Notes: a model not told the origin generated them from the letters alone. Positions 7,628 to 19,167 are shown, counted from the stretch's first letter. The stretch is DNA of 38,735 nt from Deltaproteobacteria bacterium HGW-Deltaproteobacteria-14 (GCA_002841945.1 PHBI01000044.1:1-38735), one strand, 5' to 3'. Numbers and translations: made by a program.

Positions 7628-8866
7628 ATGGAAGCGTACGACGTCGTCATCGTCGGGGCCGGCCCCGCCGGGCTGTCCCTCGCGGCCGAGCTGGCGGGCC
7701 ACGCCCGGGTCATGGTCCTCGAGCGCGCCGCCTTCGGCCACACCGGCGCCACCTGGTACTCGTACGCAGACCGGGTCCGCGACCACGGCCTCGATGACGC
7801 CGTCGCGTTCCGGACCGACCGCCTCGTCTTCGTGAGCCCGAACCACCGCCACGAGATGAAGGACGACTGCGTCGTGCTCGACCACGGCCGGGTCCTCGAC
7901 ATCTGGCTCGAGCGGGCCACCGCCGCCGGCGCGACGCTGGTCCGCGGCGACTACCAGACCCACCGCGTCGACCGCCACGGCGTCACCGTCAGCTCGAGCG
8001 CCGGCGAGCACCGGGCGCGCCTCCTCGTCGACTGCACCGGCCCCTTCTCGCCCATCGTCGCCGCCCACGACCTCATCGTGCGCAAGGACGCCTGGGTGCT
8101 GGCCGGCGCCCGCGTCCGGCTGCCCGCGGACAGCGCGCCCCCCGAGATCGGCTACTACCCGCTCTGCGACGCCGCGAACACCTACCTCGGCGTCCACCCC
8201 TTCAGCGTCACCGAGCGCAACGTCTACGTCTTCCAGGGCCAGTCGAACACCCTCGGCGACCCCGAGTCGCTGCGGCCCCTGTTCGAGGCCACCCTCGCCG
8301 AGCGCTACCCCGGAGCCGAGACGCTCGCCCCGATCGGCGGCAGCATCGCCTCGGGCGTGCTCAAGCGCTACGGCCTCGACCGCGTCGTGTTCTTTGGCGC
8401 CGCCGGGATGATGAACCCCGAGGCCATCGGCATGGGGTTCAACGAGATCCTGCGCCAGGTGCGCGGCTTCGCGGCCGGGCTCCGGTCGGCGCTCGCGTCC
8501 GACCGCCTCGGCGCGCGCCAGCTGCACCGCGTCGCCATGGACGCCCGCGACCGCGAGGCGATGTACTTCCAGCGCATCATCGGCGCCTTCTCGCTGCACT
8601 TCGTGAAGAGCGAGGCGAAGTGGGACGGCGGCGTGAAGTGGCTCAACGCCCTCGGCCCCGAGTCGCGCCAGTGGATGCGCAACGAGCTCGACCTCGACTG
8701 GATCCGGCGCGCCACCCTCGCCCTGCACGGCGCCGTCCCGCTGCGCGAGTCCGTCCGCATGATCCCGCCCCGCGACCTCGTCTTCATCGGCGGACAGCTC
8801 GCCCGCTTCCTCGCCCTGACCGCCGCGCGCAAGGTCCGCGCCCGGCTGCGCCCCGAGGTGGCGTAG
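7628..8866 (+). CDS. FAD-dependent oxidoreductase, lycopene-cyclase-like
   Basis: The 412-residue product opens with a textbook Rossmann FAD-binding motif, VVIVGAGPAGLSLAAELA (residues 6-23), and an acidic residue (ER) at the end of beta 2. A second conserved flavin segment is LLVDCTGPF, and a third near residue 255 reads RVVFFGAAGMMNPEAIGMGF. This N-terminal pattern with GLSLAAEL is typical of the lycopene cyclase/geranylgeranyl reductase group of flavoproteins. These act on isoprenoids without net redox change or by saturating double bonds. I see no other carotenoid gene nearby, so the substrate is open. The ATG has AGGAG 6 bp upstream. Transcription runs away from the repeat block and ends at the palindrome at 8929. 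Confidence 0.8.
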   Translation: MEAYDVVIVGAGPAGLSLAAELAGHARVMVLERAAFGHTGATWYSYADRVRDHGLDDAVAFRTDRLVFVSPNHRHEMKDDCVVLDHGRVLDIWLERATAAGATLVRGDYQTHRVDRHGVTVSSSAGEHRARLLVDCTGPFSPIVAAHDLIVRKDAWVLAGARVRLPADSAPPEIGYYPLCDAANTYLGVHPFSVTERNVYVFQGQSNTLGDPESLRPLFEATLAERYPGAETLAPIGGSIASGVLKRYGLDRVVFFGAAGMMNPEAIGMGFNEILRQVRGFAAGLRSALASDRLGARQLHRVAMDARDREAMYFQRIIGAFSLHFVKSEAKWDGGVKWLNALGPESRQWMRNELDLDWIRRATLALHGAVPLRESVRMIPPRDLVFIGGQLARFLALTAARKVRARLRPEVA

Positions 8867-8928
8867 CCCGAACGCCCATCGCCCCCTGACGGGCAGCGGG
8901 CGCACGAACCGGACCGCGCGCAGCGCGT

Positions 8929-8950
8929 CGCGGGGCCGATCGGCCCCGCG
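8929..8950. terminator. 22-bp perfect palindrome between convergent genes
   Basis: CGCGGGGCC, the loop GATC and GGCCCCGCG form a perfect 9-bp stem, and the whole 22 bp reads the same on both strands. It lies between the flavoprotein (plus, ending 8866) and the CBM48-type gene (minus, ending 9011), where a bidirectional terminator is expected. No T-run follows on either side, as is common in GC-rich genomes. A second perfect palindrome, GCGCAGCGCTGCGC, lies at 8983-8996. A protein-binding site is the alternative. Confidence 0.55.
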
Positions 8951-9010
8951 CGCTCCTGCCGACGGCGCAGCGCCGCCCGAAGGCGCAGCGCTGCGCGCCC
9001 ACCGCGGGAC

Positions 9011-9307
9011 TCAGGCCGTCGTCGACACGACGCTGTTGACCGTCCCGAAGCTGTTCGGCGCCTGACCGTCGGCGCCGGGCTCGTTGCGCCACTCGGCGTG
9101 ATCGACGAGATAGCGGAACTCGATCTGCTGGTCCTTCGGGAGGCGCAGCTTGAGCCGGAACGGGCCGCCCTTGTCGCTGCGCTTCATCGGCTCCGGCTTC
9201 CAGTCGAGGGCGGCGCAGAAGAGCTCGGCCTCGCTCGCGTCGGCCGCGTCGAGCTCGAAGGTGACCTCGACCTCGTCCTTGGTCTTGAAGTGTCGCTTGC
9301 TGATCAT
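9011..9307 (-). CDS. stand-alone early-set (CBM48/AMPK-beta-like) domain protein
   Basis: This is a 98-residue protein whose whole length is one immunoglobulin-like glycan-binding domain of the isoamylase early-set/CBM48 type. The family pattern is visible: EVEVTFELDA, the core FCAALDWKPEPMKRSDKGGPFRLKLRLPKDQQIEFRYLVD (given here only as a description of its extent, about residues 30-75), and a final W..E....A..NSFGTVNSVV. Such domains normally sit beside glycogen enzymes or kinases; single-domain versions exist and may bind glycogen. No catalytic part is attached. The start at 9307 is fixed by AGGAGG about 6 bp upstream. The frame extends 17 codons further, but without such a site. It precedes the YgiQ-type gene's 3' end on the minus strand. 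Confidence 0.8.
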   Translation of the reverse strand: MISKRHFKTKDEVEVTFELDAADASEAELFCAALDWKPEPMKRSDKGGPFRLKLRLPKDQQIEFRYLVDHAEWRNEPGADGQAPNSFGTVNSVVSTTA

Positions 9308-9500
9308 CGCGTCCTCCTTGGACGCCGCGGCAGTAGCAACGCGGTTGAGCGGTGTCAACTCTGCGGAGAGTTACGCTTTGGTGACGAGCCCGCGTCGCTC
9401 CCCCGGCCGGAACGCGGTCCGCTCACCCCCGCCGCACACCGCGGGCCGGATCCACGGCGGCGTCGGAGCCCGCGCACCCGGCACCCGCCCCGAGCGACAG

Positions 9501-11726
<2,226 letters not shown>

Positions 11727-11826
11727 CGTGAAGGGGCCTCGCGGGACGCGGCGGTCGGGGGTTCCGTGATCAACCGCAAGGCTCGCCGTGTAGCAGACAG
11801 CGGCGGCGCGGTCCACGTCGCGGCCG

Positions 11827-13152
11827 TCAGGCCTCCGCGGGGGACCGGGACCGCCGCGTCGCGAGCAGCAGCGCGATGAGGCCGAGGGTCAAGGCGATCC
11901 CCGAGCCGGCGAGGATCCCGGTCTTCGCGCTCGTCAGGAGATCGCCCTCGAGCCCGAGGGACGCGATGAAGAGCGACATCGTGAAGCCGACCCCGGCGAG
12001 CAGCCCGGTGGCGGCGATCATCGGCCAGTTCACCCGCTCGGGGAGCAGCGCCCCAGCGACGCGCACCGCGAGGTACGCGAAGAGCACGATCCCGATGGGC
12101 TTGCCGATGAGCAGGCCGAGGATGATCGCGAGGGGGACGGCGCTCTCCGCGCCGCCGCCGCCGAGGGTGACGCCGGCGTTGACGAAGGCGAAGATGGGCA
12201 TGATGAGGAAGGCGACATACGGGTGGAGCGCCGTCTCGATGCGCGTCAGCGGCGACTGCGCCTCGCGCACCGCGACGTTGGCGCGGACGAGGGCGATGCT
12301 GGGGTTCGACTGGTCGTCGGGGGCGGCCAGGGCGTCTGCGCCGCGCGCGACCAGGTTCGCGGACTCCTTGCCGAGCCAGGCGACGGTGGGCGTCATGAGC
12401 CCGAGGATGACGCCGGCGATGGTCGGGTGGATGCCGCTCTTGAGGGTGAAGAACCAGATGAGGACGCCGGCGAGGGTGTAGACGCCGATGGAGCGCAGAC
12501 CCGCCTTGCTCGCGAACCAGATCGTGATGAACCCGGCGGCCGCCGCGAGGAGCCAGCCGACGGCGAGGCCGTGGGAGTAGAAGACCGCGATCACCAAGAC
12601 GGCGAGCAGGTCGTCGACGATCGCCGCCGACAGCACGAAGATCTTCAGGCCGCGCGGCACGCGGTCGCCGAGGATGGCCATCGCGCCGACGACGAAGGCG
12701 ATGTCGGTCGCCATCGGGATGCCCCAGCCGTCGCCACCCTCGCCGCCCGCGATGACGGCGGTGAAGATCGCGGCGGGCAAGAGCGCGCCGCCGATGGCCG
12801 CGATGACCGGGAGCATCGCCTTCTTCTTGTCGGCGAGCTCGCCCGAGACGATCTCGCGCTTGATCTCGAGCCCGACGACGAAGAAGAACAGCGCCATCAG
12901 GCCATCGTTGACCCAGTACCACAGGGGGTAGTCGAGGACCGCGGAGCCGACGCCGATGACGACCCGCTGCTCGATGAAGGCGAAGTAGTCGCCGGCGAGC
13001 GGCGAGTTCGCCAGGATCAGCGCGGCGGCGGTCGTCGCCAGCAGCAGCAGACCGCTGGCGGCCTCGATGTGGAGGAAGCGCCGCCACGGGTCGAGTACGC
13101 GGTCGATGGGGCGGCGGGGGAAGGGGGTCGGGCCCGAAGGGGGGGACGCCAT
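11827..13152 (-). CDS. nhaA: Na+/H+ antiporter NhaA
   Basis: The 441-residue integral membrane protein has about 12 hydrophobic segments and the signatures of NhaA, which exchanges cytoplasmic Na+ (or Li+) for external protons. Diagnostic stretches are [38 protein letters not shown] and the ion-binding Asp pair in [12 protein letters not shown], followed by [10 protein letters not shown]. The ATG at 13152 has AGGAG 8 bp upstream, which decides it over an ATG nine codons earlier. TTGCCC and TACTGT, 16 bp apart at 13197-13224 on the minus strand, form a weak candidate promoter. The protein is longer than E. coli NhaA (388), mainly through an N-terminal extension and a loop around [15 protein letters not shown]. 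Confidence 0.96.
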   Translation of the reverse strand: MASPPSGPTPFPRRPIDRVLDPWRRFLHIEAASGLLLLATTAAALILANSPLAGDYFAFIEQRVVIGVGSAVLDYPLWYWVNDGLMALFFFVVGLEIKREIVSGELADKKKAMLPVIAAIGGALLPAAIFTAVIAGGEGGDGWGIPMATDIAFVVGAMAILGDRVPRGLKIFVLSAAIVDDLLAVLVIAVFYSHGLAVGWLLAAAAGFITIWFASKAGLRSIGVYTLAGVLIWFFTLKSGIHPTIAGVILGLMTPTVAWLGKESANLVARGADALAAPDDQSNPSIALVRANVAVREAQSPLTRIETALHPYVAFLIMPIFAFVNAGVTLGGGGAESAVPLAIILGLLIGKPIGIVLFAYLAVRVAGALLPERVNWPMIAATGLLAGVGFTMSLFIASLGLEGDLLTSAKTGILAGSGIALTLGLIALLLATRRSRSPAEA

Positions 13153-13333
13153 GTGGCTGGCTCCTGCGATGCGGGTCACGGATGCGGTGGTCGGCTACAG
13201 TAGGTCCGAGGTGCTCGAGGGCAACGACAACCGGACTGGGGACGCCGCGACCGCCTCCGGCCGGGACGCCCACCGTCCGGACGGAGCGGGTCGGCCGCCG
13301 TCCACGCTCCCGGCGGGTCGGCCGTCGTCCGGA

Positions 13334-13918
<585 letters not shown>

Positions 13919-14035
13919 CGTCGTCCCTGCGTTGTCAGCGACCCGTGGCCGTGATCACGCATTGTCCGACGCGCTGGCGAGCCGTCCAGTTTCTCGATCC
14001 TTGTAAAAGGTTCGCAAACCACGGCTCGCGCCCGC

Positions 14036-14656
14036 TCAGAACGACCCTGGCACGAAGACGGCCGGCAGCTGTGGGGACGCCTCGACCTGGCGCGCCGTGG
14101 CCCCGTGCGCCAGGACCGACGCGGGATCCTGCTCGCGCAGGGCGATCGCCTCGCGGGCGAACGTCCGCGTCGGCTTCACCGCGCCGCCGCTCATCGCGCC
14201 ACACGCCCGCGCCGCGCCCAGCTCCTTGGACACCCCGAGGCGCGCGATGCGGAGGAGCTCGTAGCGCGTCCACGCGAGCTCGGTCTCGTCCTCACGGATC
14301 GCCTCCCGCAGGGCGTCCCACGCCCGCTCGCCGCGCCGCGCGTAGTCCTGTACCTCGGGCACCCGCGCCTCGAGGCACACGAGCTGCCCCCAGTCCGCCA
14401 GCGCGTCCCGCATGCGCACCGCGTCCCGCAGCCCCTCGATGCGCGCGAACACCCGCGCCAGCGTCGTCCGCAGCGCCATCACGCGCTCGCCCGCGAGCGC
14501 CAGGCGGTCCCCCGGTGTCAGCGCGCGGAACGCGGCGACGTCGCTCGGCTCGTCGCGCTGCGCGCCACCCCGGGCGACGCTCTCCGGCGGCTCGCCCGCG
14601 TGGGCGCAGCCCGCCAGCACCAACCCCGCGACGAGCGCGGTGACGGCCATCCTCAT
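14036..14656 (-). CDS. small lipoprotein of unknown function
   Basis: A 206-residue product has an N-terminal lipoprotein signal (MRMAVTALVAGLVLAGC, Cys17) and no other membrane segment. The mature part is strongly helical and charged (DRLALAGERVMALRTTLARV, AWDALREAIREDETELAW), with Cys residues in LVCLEAR and AARACGAM. No family is recognised. GGAGG lies 5 bp upstream of the ATG. The gene is divergent from the LOG-family gene, with 75 bp between the starts. Confidence 0.8.
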   Translation of the reverse strand: MRMAVTALVAGLVLAGCAHAGEPPESVARGGAQRDEPSDVAAFRALTPGDRLALAGERVMALRTTLARVFARIEGLRDAVRMRDALADWGQLVCLEARVPEVQDYARRGERAWDALREAIREDETELAWTRYELLRIARLGVSKELGAARACGAMSGGAVKPTRTFAREAIALREQDPASVLAHGATARQVEASPQLPAVFVPGSF

Positions 14657-14731
14657 GCCTGCCTCCCATACCGACCTGCCGTGCTGAGGTTAGTGGTCGA
14701 CGAGCCCGGTGGTGATCAGTAGGGTCCTCGC

Positions 14732-15313
14732 ATGAGCCGAACCTTCCGCCGCGTCGCCGTGTACTGCGGGTCCAGCACCCGGGTCGACCCCGCCTATCTC
14801 ACCGCCGCGCGCGCCGTCGGGCGCGGCCTGGCCGAGCGCGGGATCGCCATCGTCTACGGCGGCGGGCGCGTCGGGCTGATGGGCGAGCTGGCCGAGGGCG
14901 CGCTGGCCGCGGGCGGCGAGGTCATCGGCGTCATCACCGAGACGCTCCTCGGGCTCGAGGTCGGCCACGACGGCCTGAGCGAGCTCTTCGTCACCCAGGG
15001 GATGCAGTCTCGCAAGACCATGATGTCGCAGCTCGCCGACGCCTTCATCGCCCTGCCGGGAGGCTGGGGGACCCTCGACGAGCTGTTCGAGGCGGCGACC
15101 TGGACCCAGCTCAACCACCACATGAAGCCGGTCGGGCTGCTCAACATCAACGACTACTACAACGGCCTCATCGCGTTCCTGATGCACGCCGAGCGTGAGG
15201 GCTTCGTCCGCCCGAGCCACGCCGGCATGATCCAGGTCTCCCACGACCTGACCACCCTGCTCGATCGGCTCCAGCGCTGCGAGATCCCGCGCCTCGGCGC
15301 CTGGAAGCCCTGA
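14732..15313 (+). CDS. LOG-family nucleotide phosphoribohydrolase
   Basis: A 193-residue protein of the LOG (lysine decarboxylase-like) family. Both family signatures are present: GGGRVGLMG at residues 43-51 and PGGWGTLDE at 109-117, the latter holding the catalytic Glu and the phosphate loop. Members cut the N-glycosidic bond of nucleoside 5'-monophosphates, classically cytokinin ribotides, releasing base and ribose 5-phosphate. In bacteria without cytokinins the physiological substrate is usually unclear. AGGG lies about 9 bp upstream of the ATG. The aminopeptidase gene starts 25 bp after the stop, so the two are probably one transcript. Confidence 0.93.
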   Translation: MSRTFRRVAVYCGSSTRVDPAYLTAARAVGRGLAERGIAIVYGGGRVGLMGELAEGALAAGGEVIGVITETLLGLEVGHDGLSELFVTQGMQSRKTMMSQLADAFIALPGGWGTLDELFEAATWTQLNHHMKPVGLLNINDYYNGLIAFLMHAEREGFVRPSHAGMIQVSHDLTTLLDRLQRCEIPRLGAWKP

Positions 15314-15338
15314 CTCCCCCCACACCCTCGGACCTGCC

Positions 15339-16667
15339 ATGCACGCCGACACCACCCCCGCCGAGACCCTGGCCCTGCTCGACTACATCGAGCGCAGCCC
15401 GACGCCCTTCCACTGCGCCGCCGAGACGGCCCGGCGGCTCGACGCCGCCGGCTTCACCGCGCTGACCGAGGGCGCGCGCTGGGAGCTCGCGCCCGGAGGC
15501 GCCTACTACCTGCACAAGGACGGCTCGGTCATCGCCTTCGAGGTCGGACGTCGCCCGGTGGCCGAGGCCGGTTTCCGCGTCGTCGGCGCCCACACCGACT
15601 CGCCGAACCTGCGCGTCAAGCCGCACCCCGACGTCACCAAGGCCGGCTACCGCCTGCTCGGCGTCGAGGTCTACGGCGGCGCCCTCGAGTACACCTGGCT
15701 CGACCGCGACCTCGGCCTCGCCGGCCGCGTCGTGCTGTCCGGCGAGGGCCGCCCGAGCGCCCTCGAGCAGCGCCTCGTCGACATCCGCCGGCCGCTGCTG
15801 CGCGTGCCGTCGCTGGCCATCCACCTCAACCGCGAGGTGCGGACCGACGGCCTCAAGATCAACAGCCAGAAGCACATGCCGCCGGTGCTCGGCCTGACCG
15901 GCGACAGCGGCGAGGACAAAGACGAGGTCGGCGCCCTCCGCCGGCTCCTCGCCGCCGAGCTCGACGTCGCCCCGGAGCGCATCCTGAGCTGGGACCTGTC
16001 GCTCTTCGACCTCGTCCCCCCCACGGTCGGCGGCCTCAACGGCGAGTTCATCTTTGCCCCGCGCCTCGACAACCAGGCCTCCAGCCACGCCGCCCTCGCG
16101 GCGCTGCTGCTCGCCCGCGAGCGCGGCCCCGGCGACGTGACCCGGGTCATCTGCCTCTATGACCACGAGGAGTGTGGCAGCCAGACGACCACCGGCGCCG
16201 AGGGCGCGCTGACCGCCAGCGTGTTGCAGCGCATCGCGGCAATGGGCGCCGAGACGGGCGGCCACGATGTGTTTGCGCGTGCAATTGCGAACAGCTTCCA
16301 GGTGTCGGCGGACATGGCCCACGCCGTACACCCGAGCCACGACGACCGCCACGAGCCGGAGCACCGCCCGGCGCTCAACGGCGGGCCGGTCATCAAGATC
16401 AACGTCAACCAGCGCTACGCGACCTCCGGCGAGGGGGCCGCGCTGTTCGAGGCGCTGTGCCGCGAGGCCGAGATCCCGTGCCAGAAGTTCGTCAACCGGA
16501 CGGATCTCCCGTGCGGCACGACCATCGGCCCGATCTCGGCGGCGCGCCTCGGCATCGCCACGGTCGACGTGGGCAACCCGATGCTGTCGATGCACTCGAT
16601 CCGCGAGCAGGCCGGAGCCCTCGATCACCCACGCATGATCGAGGTCCTCGCCCGCTTCATGGCTTAG
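15339..16667 (+). CDS. apeB: M18 aspartyl aminopeptidase
   Basis: The 442-residue product is a full-length M18 metallo-aminopeptidase, a cytosolic di-zinc enzyme that removes N-terminal acidic (or other) residues and forms large tetrahedral complexes. Metal and catalytic residues are visible: His in VGAHTDSPNLR, Asp in PRLDNQASSH, Glu pair in DHEECGS, Asp in VSADMAHAVHPSH, and His in GNPMLSMHSIRE. ApeB is a frequent bacterial name for this length and motif set. It follows the LOG gene by 25 bp. A palindrome, CGGCGGATCCGCCG, at 16698-16711 may serve as a weak terminator. The next 285 bp hold no gene that I can support. Confidence 0.94.
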   Translation: MHADTTPAETLALLDYIERSPTPFHCAAETARRLDAAGFTALTEGARWELAPGGAYYLHKDGSVIAFEVGRRPVAEAGFRVVGAHTDSPNLRVKPHPDVTKAGYRLLGVEVYGGALEYTWLDRDLGLAGRVVLSGEGRPSALEQRLVDIRRPLLRVPSLAIHLNREVRTDGLKINSQKHMPPVLGLTGDSGEDKDEVGALRRLLAAELDVAPERILSWDLSLFDLVPPTVGGLNGEFIFAPRLDNQASSHAALAALLLARERGPGDVTRVICLYDHEECGSQTTTGAEGALTASVLQRIAAMGAETGGHDVFARAIANSFQVSADMAHAVHPSHDDRHEPEHRPALNGGPVIKINVNQRYATSGEGAALFEALCREAEIPCQKFVNRTDLPCGTTIGPISAARLGIATVDVGNPMLSMHSIREQAGALDHPRMIEVLARFMA

Positions 16668-16952
16668 GGCCCCTGCCGAAATAGCTTGTCGTCTTGCCGG
16701 CGGATCCGCCGCCATCTGCGCGTCCCCGAAAGCTTGGAAGACGCCCGGTCTGCCTTCGCTTCCGGGAACACGCACCTGACGACCTCCTTGGCCATCCGAT
16801 CAACTTATTCCGGCACGGGCCCTTCGCGCGCGCTCCACACCGCGATCAGGGGCGGCCGCGTCCGGCGACCGCGCCGCCGGCCCGGAATGCCTGGTCAACC
16901 ACGGCCACCGGTGCCAACATTCGAGGCCGCCCTCCGGCCCCCCGAGGCACCC

Positions 16953-17261
16953 ATGGCCGACGACCGTTTCAAGGATCCGCGCGATGACACCTTCATCGAG
17001 CAGCTGAGCCAGCCGGAGCTCGACGCGGCGGTCGCCTCCATGCGCCACCTCTCGTTCTTTCACACGCAGGACATCATGCGTGAGACCGGGGTGCGCGGCG
17101 TGCACCGCTCGGACTCGTTCCGGCCGGACTTCCTCGAGCGCGTCGAGGCGTGGCTGACCAAACACCAGATCCGCCTGGGTCTGCGCGGGCCGCTGCCGGG
17201 CCACCCGGCCCTGGGTGCCCGCTGGGGATTCTATGACATCGACTCCGACCCCCGCCAATGA
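16953..17261 (+). CDS. 102-aa protein of unknown function, overlapping the RND-like gene
   Basis: A short acidic/basic soluble protein reads as genuine from the ATG at 16953 (GAGG 6 bp upstream): it opens MADDRFKDPRDDTFIEQLSQ, then has helices around PELDAAVASMRHLSFFHTQDIM and RPDFLERVEAWLTKHQIRLG (residues 21-77). The frame extends upstream to 16686, but that part is Arg/Pro-rich and unlikely to be coding. Its last 29 bases overlap the start of the transmembrane-stripped RND gene, so the two are probably translationally coupled. I recognise no family. The role may be linked to that neighbour, but nothing in the sequence proves it. Confidence 0.7.
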   Translation: MADDRFKDPRDDTFIEQLSQPELDAAVASMRHLSFFHTQDIMRETGVRGVHRSDSFRPDFLERVEAWLTKHQIRLGLRGPLPGHPALGARWGFYDIDSDPRQ

Positions 17262-19044
17262 CCCCAGCGCCCGCCGGCGCTGGATCTTCGTCCTCGCCGC
17301 CGGCGTCATCGTCGGCGGCGGCGTCGCCCTCGCGGTGGCGCTGAGCCAGGGCGGATCCGGGTCAGCGCCACCTCCCGAGGGGGCCGGCGGAGCCGACGTG
17401 GTGCCGCTCGTGGAGCCGCAGGAGACGTTCTCGATCCGGGTCCGCTGGCCCGGCGCCACCGCCGAGGAGGTCGACGCCCTCGTCGCCACGCCGATGGCCG
17501 CGAGCCTCGGCGGCTTCGAGGACATCGACGACCTCGAGATCGTCTCGCGCGACGGCGAAGCGGTCGCCATCGCGACTTTGGCGCGGACCGTCCGCTCGCC
17601 CGAGGTCGCCAAGATCCGCGAGGGGGCGGCCCGCCGCGTCGCGACCCGGCTGCCGGCCGAGGCCGAGATCATCGCGTTCCGCGGGGACCTGACGGCCCCC
17701 CCCGACCACCTCGTGGTGCTGACCTCGGACGCGCTGCCGCCGAGCGCCCTCGGGCTCCTGGCGGGCGGCCCCGTGCGGGCGCGGGTCGAGGTGCTGGCCG
17801 GCGTGACGGACGTCGCCGCCCTGGGCGTCCCGGCGCAGGAGGTCCTGGTCTCCCTCGACCCCGCGCGGCTCAATGGGCTCGGGCTCGACGTCGGCGCGGT
17901 CGTCACCGCGGTGCGGCGGCCCCGGGAGGTGCCGGGGGGCGCCCGCGAGGGTGTCGACCGCGGCGGGCTCGCCGACCTGCGCGCCGTCGTCGTCGGCGCG
18001 GGCGCAGACGGCGCCCCGATCCGCCTGTCAGACGTCGCGACCATCAGCGTGGGACCGACGCCCGGGAGCGGCGCGCTGCGGCTCGACGGGCGAGCGGTGG
18101 CCGGGCTGGCCGTCCACGGAGACGAGAAGCTCACCACCGACGCCATCGCGGCCGCCGTCGCGCCCGAGCTGCCCCCGAGCGTGGCGCTGGGTTGGCGCGC
18201 CGGGACCGCGACCGCCGGGCACCCGGCCGGGCTGCACGTCTCGCTGCGGCTCCCCGCGGGGAGCACGGAGGAGGGCGTCGTCGGCGCGCTGGAGCAGGTC
18301 GAGGCGGCCGCGGCGCGCGTGCCGGGGAAGCGCTCGGTGCTCGACTGGACCCAGGGCCCGGGGGCGGCGACGCTCCTCGTGCGCGGAGACTGGGCCGACC
18401 GCGCCGCGGTAGAGGGGGCCGTCGAGGCCCTGCGGGCGGCGCTCGCGGAGATCCCAGGGATCCTGGTCCGGGTCGCGCCCCTCGACGCTCGCGGCTTCTC
18501 TCCCGAGCCGGCGCCGCTCGTGGTGACGCTCTCCGGCGAGGGCGCGGCGGCCCTCGGTCAGGCGGCCGACGCCGTCGCGGAGGCCATCGGCGGGGTGGTC
18601 GGTGTGCGCTCGGTGTGGTCGAGCCAGGCCGATCGCGCCCAGCAGACCGCGCAGATCGACCGCGCCCGGGCGGCGGAGCTCGGGGTCCCGGTCGGAGCCG
18701 TGCAGCAGACGATGAACCTCGCCGAGATCGGGCTCGTCGTCGCCGAGCTGCGGGACGGGGCGACGACGCTGCCGGTCCGGGTCGTCGTGCCGGGGGAGGC
18801 CCGTGGGGGGCTCACCGTGGCCGGTGCGGACGGCGCGCGCGTCCCCCTCGCCAGCTTGGTGAAGACCACCGTGAAGCAGGGGCCGGACAGGCTCGAGCGG
18901 CGGAAGCGGTCGCTCAGCGTGACCCTCGCGGTCGACGTGGGCGGGCGTCCGCTCGCGGAGGTGCGGGCCGAGGTCGAGCGGCGGTTGCGCGACGTGGCGC
19001 TGCCCGCCGGGGTCACCGCCCGCGTCGCAGGGGCGCCGCGCTGA
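17233..19044 (+). CDS. RND-pump periplasmic domains without transmembrane bundles
   Basis: A 603-residue protein has one N-terminal helix (about 17-37, WIFVLAAGVIVGGGVALAVAL), a Gly/Pro linker, then sequence matching both periplasmic halves of AcrB/MexB-type RND transporters. Residues 64-150 resemble PN1 (VRWPGATAEEVDALVATPM) and 180-300 resemble PN2/docking (LDPARLNGLGLDVGAVVTAV, RLSDVATISVG). Residues 332-415 resemble PC1 (LPAGSTEEGVVGALEQVE), and 425-600 resemble PC2/docking (LGVPVGAVQQTMN, VPLASLVKTTVKQGP). Each half ends with a LPPSVALGW or LPAGVTARV stretch, the point where TM2 and TM8 begin in true pumps. The 12-helix proton-translocating bundles (normally about 450 residues) are absent, so it cannot pump by itself. 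I chose the ATG at 17233 over a GTG at 17215. No adaptor (MFP) or TolC gene is near. Confidence 0.85.
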   Translation: MTSTPTPANDPSARRRWIFVLAAGVIVGGGVALAVALSQGGSGSAPPPEGAGGADVVPLVEPQETFSIRVRWPGATAEEVDALVATPMAASLGGFEDIDDLEIVSRDGEAVAIATLARTVRSPEVAKIREGAARRVATRLPAEAEIIAFRGDLTAPPDHLVVLTSDALPPSALGLLAGGPVRARVEVLAGVTDVAALGVPAQEVLVSLDPARLNGLGLDVGAVVTAVRRPREVPGGAREGVDRGGLADLRAVVVGAGADGAPIRLSDVATISVGPTPGSGALRLDGRAVAGLAVHGDEKLTTDAIAAAVAPELPPSVALGWRAGTATAGHPAGLHVSLRLPAGSTEEGVVGALEQVEAAAARVPGKRSVLDWTQGPGAATLLVRGDWADRAAVEGAVEALRAALAEIPGILVRVAPLDARGFSPEPAPLVVTLSGEGAAALGQAADAVAEAIGGVVGVRSVWSSQADRAQQTAQIDRARAAELGVPVGAVQQTMNLAEIGLVVAELRDGATTLPVRVVVPGEARGGLTVAGADGARVPLASLVKTTVKQGPDRLERRKRSLSVTLAVDVGGRPLAEVRAEVERRLRDVALPAGVTARVAGAPR

Positions 19045-19133
19045 GCGCTGTCGGGTCGCCGCGGCGAGCGGCGCGGGCGCGGCGGAGCCCGCCGCGGGCC
19101 GTGGTGTTTTTTGGTGTCTGAATATGATTTGCA

Positions 19134-19161
19134 TTGATAAAAGCTGGGCAGAGCCTATGGT
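19134..19161 (+). promoter_or_regulatory. candidate promoter, possibly leaderless
   Basis: In the only AT-rich patch of the region, TTGATA (19134-19139) and TATGGT (19156-19161) are 16 bp apart. Transcription would begin at about the ATG at 19168, so the epimerase mRNA could be leaderless; no Shine-Dalgarno sequence is visible there. An upstream TATGAT at about 19123 is an alternative -10 box. Confidence 0.35.
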
Positions 19162-19167
19162 GTCGCC

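Noticed and set aside
12223..13203. Plus-strand frame opposite nhaA and other long antisense frames (for example 31192-32472, 35095-36432)
   Set aside because: They show the same Arg/Gly/Asp/Val-biased low-complexity composition and lie fully opposite genes with recognisable domains.
13273..13284. CCGTCCGGACGG palindrome as terminator of the diguanylate cyclase gene
   Set aside because: It is short, its loop would be too small for a stable hairpin, and similar GC palindromes are common here by chance.
17233..19044. Frameshifted or truncated normal RND pump
   Set aside because: There is no room for TM2-TM7 between the two halves, the frame is continuous through the junction, and the sequence after the stop does not encode hydrophobic helices in any frame that I could read.
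19112..19126. Fur box
   Set aside because: Eleven of 15 matches in an AT-rich patch can arise by chance, and the downstream epimerase/SRPBCC pair has no known link to iron. It is kept only as a point to test.
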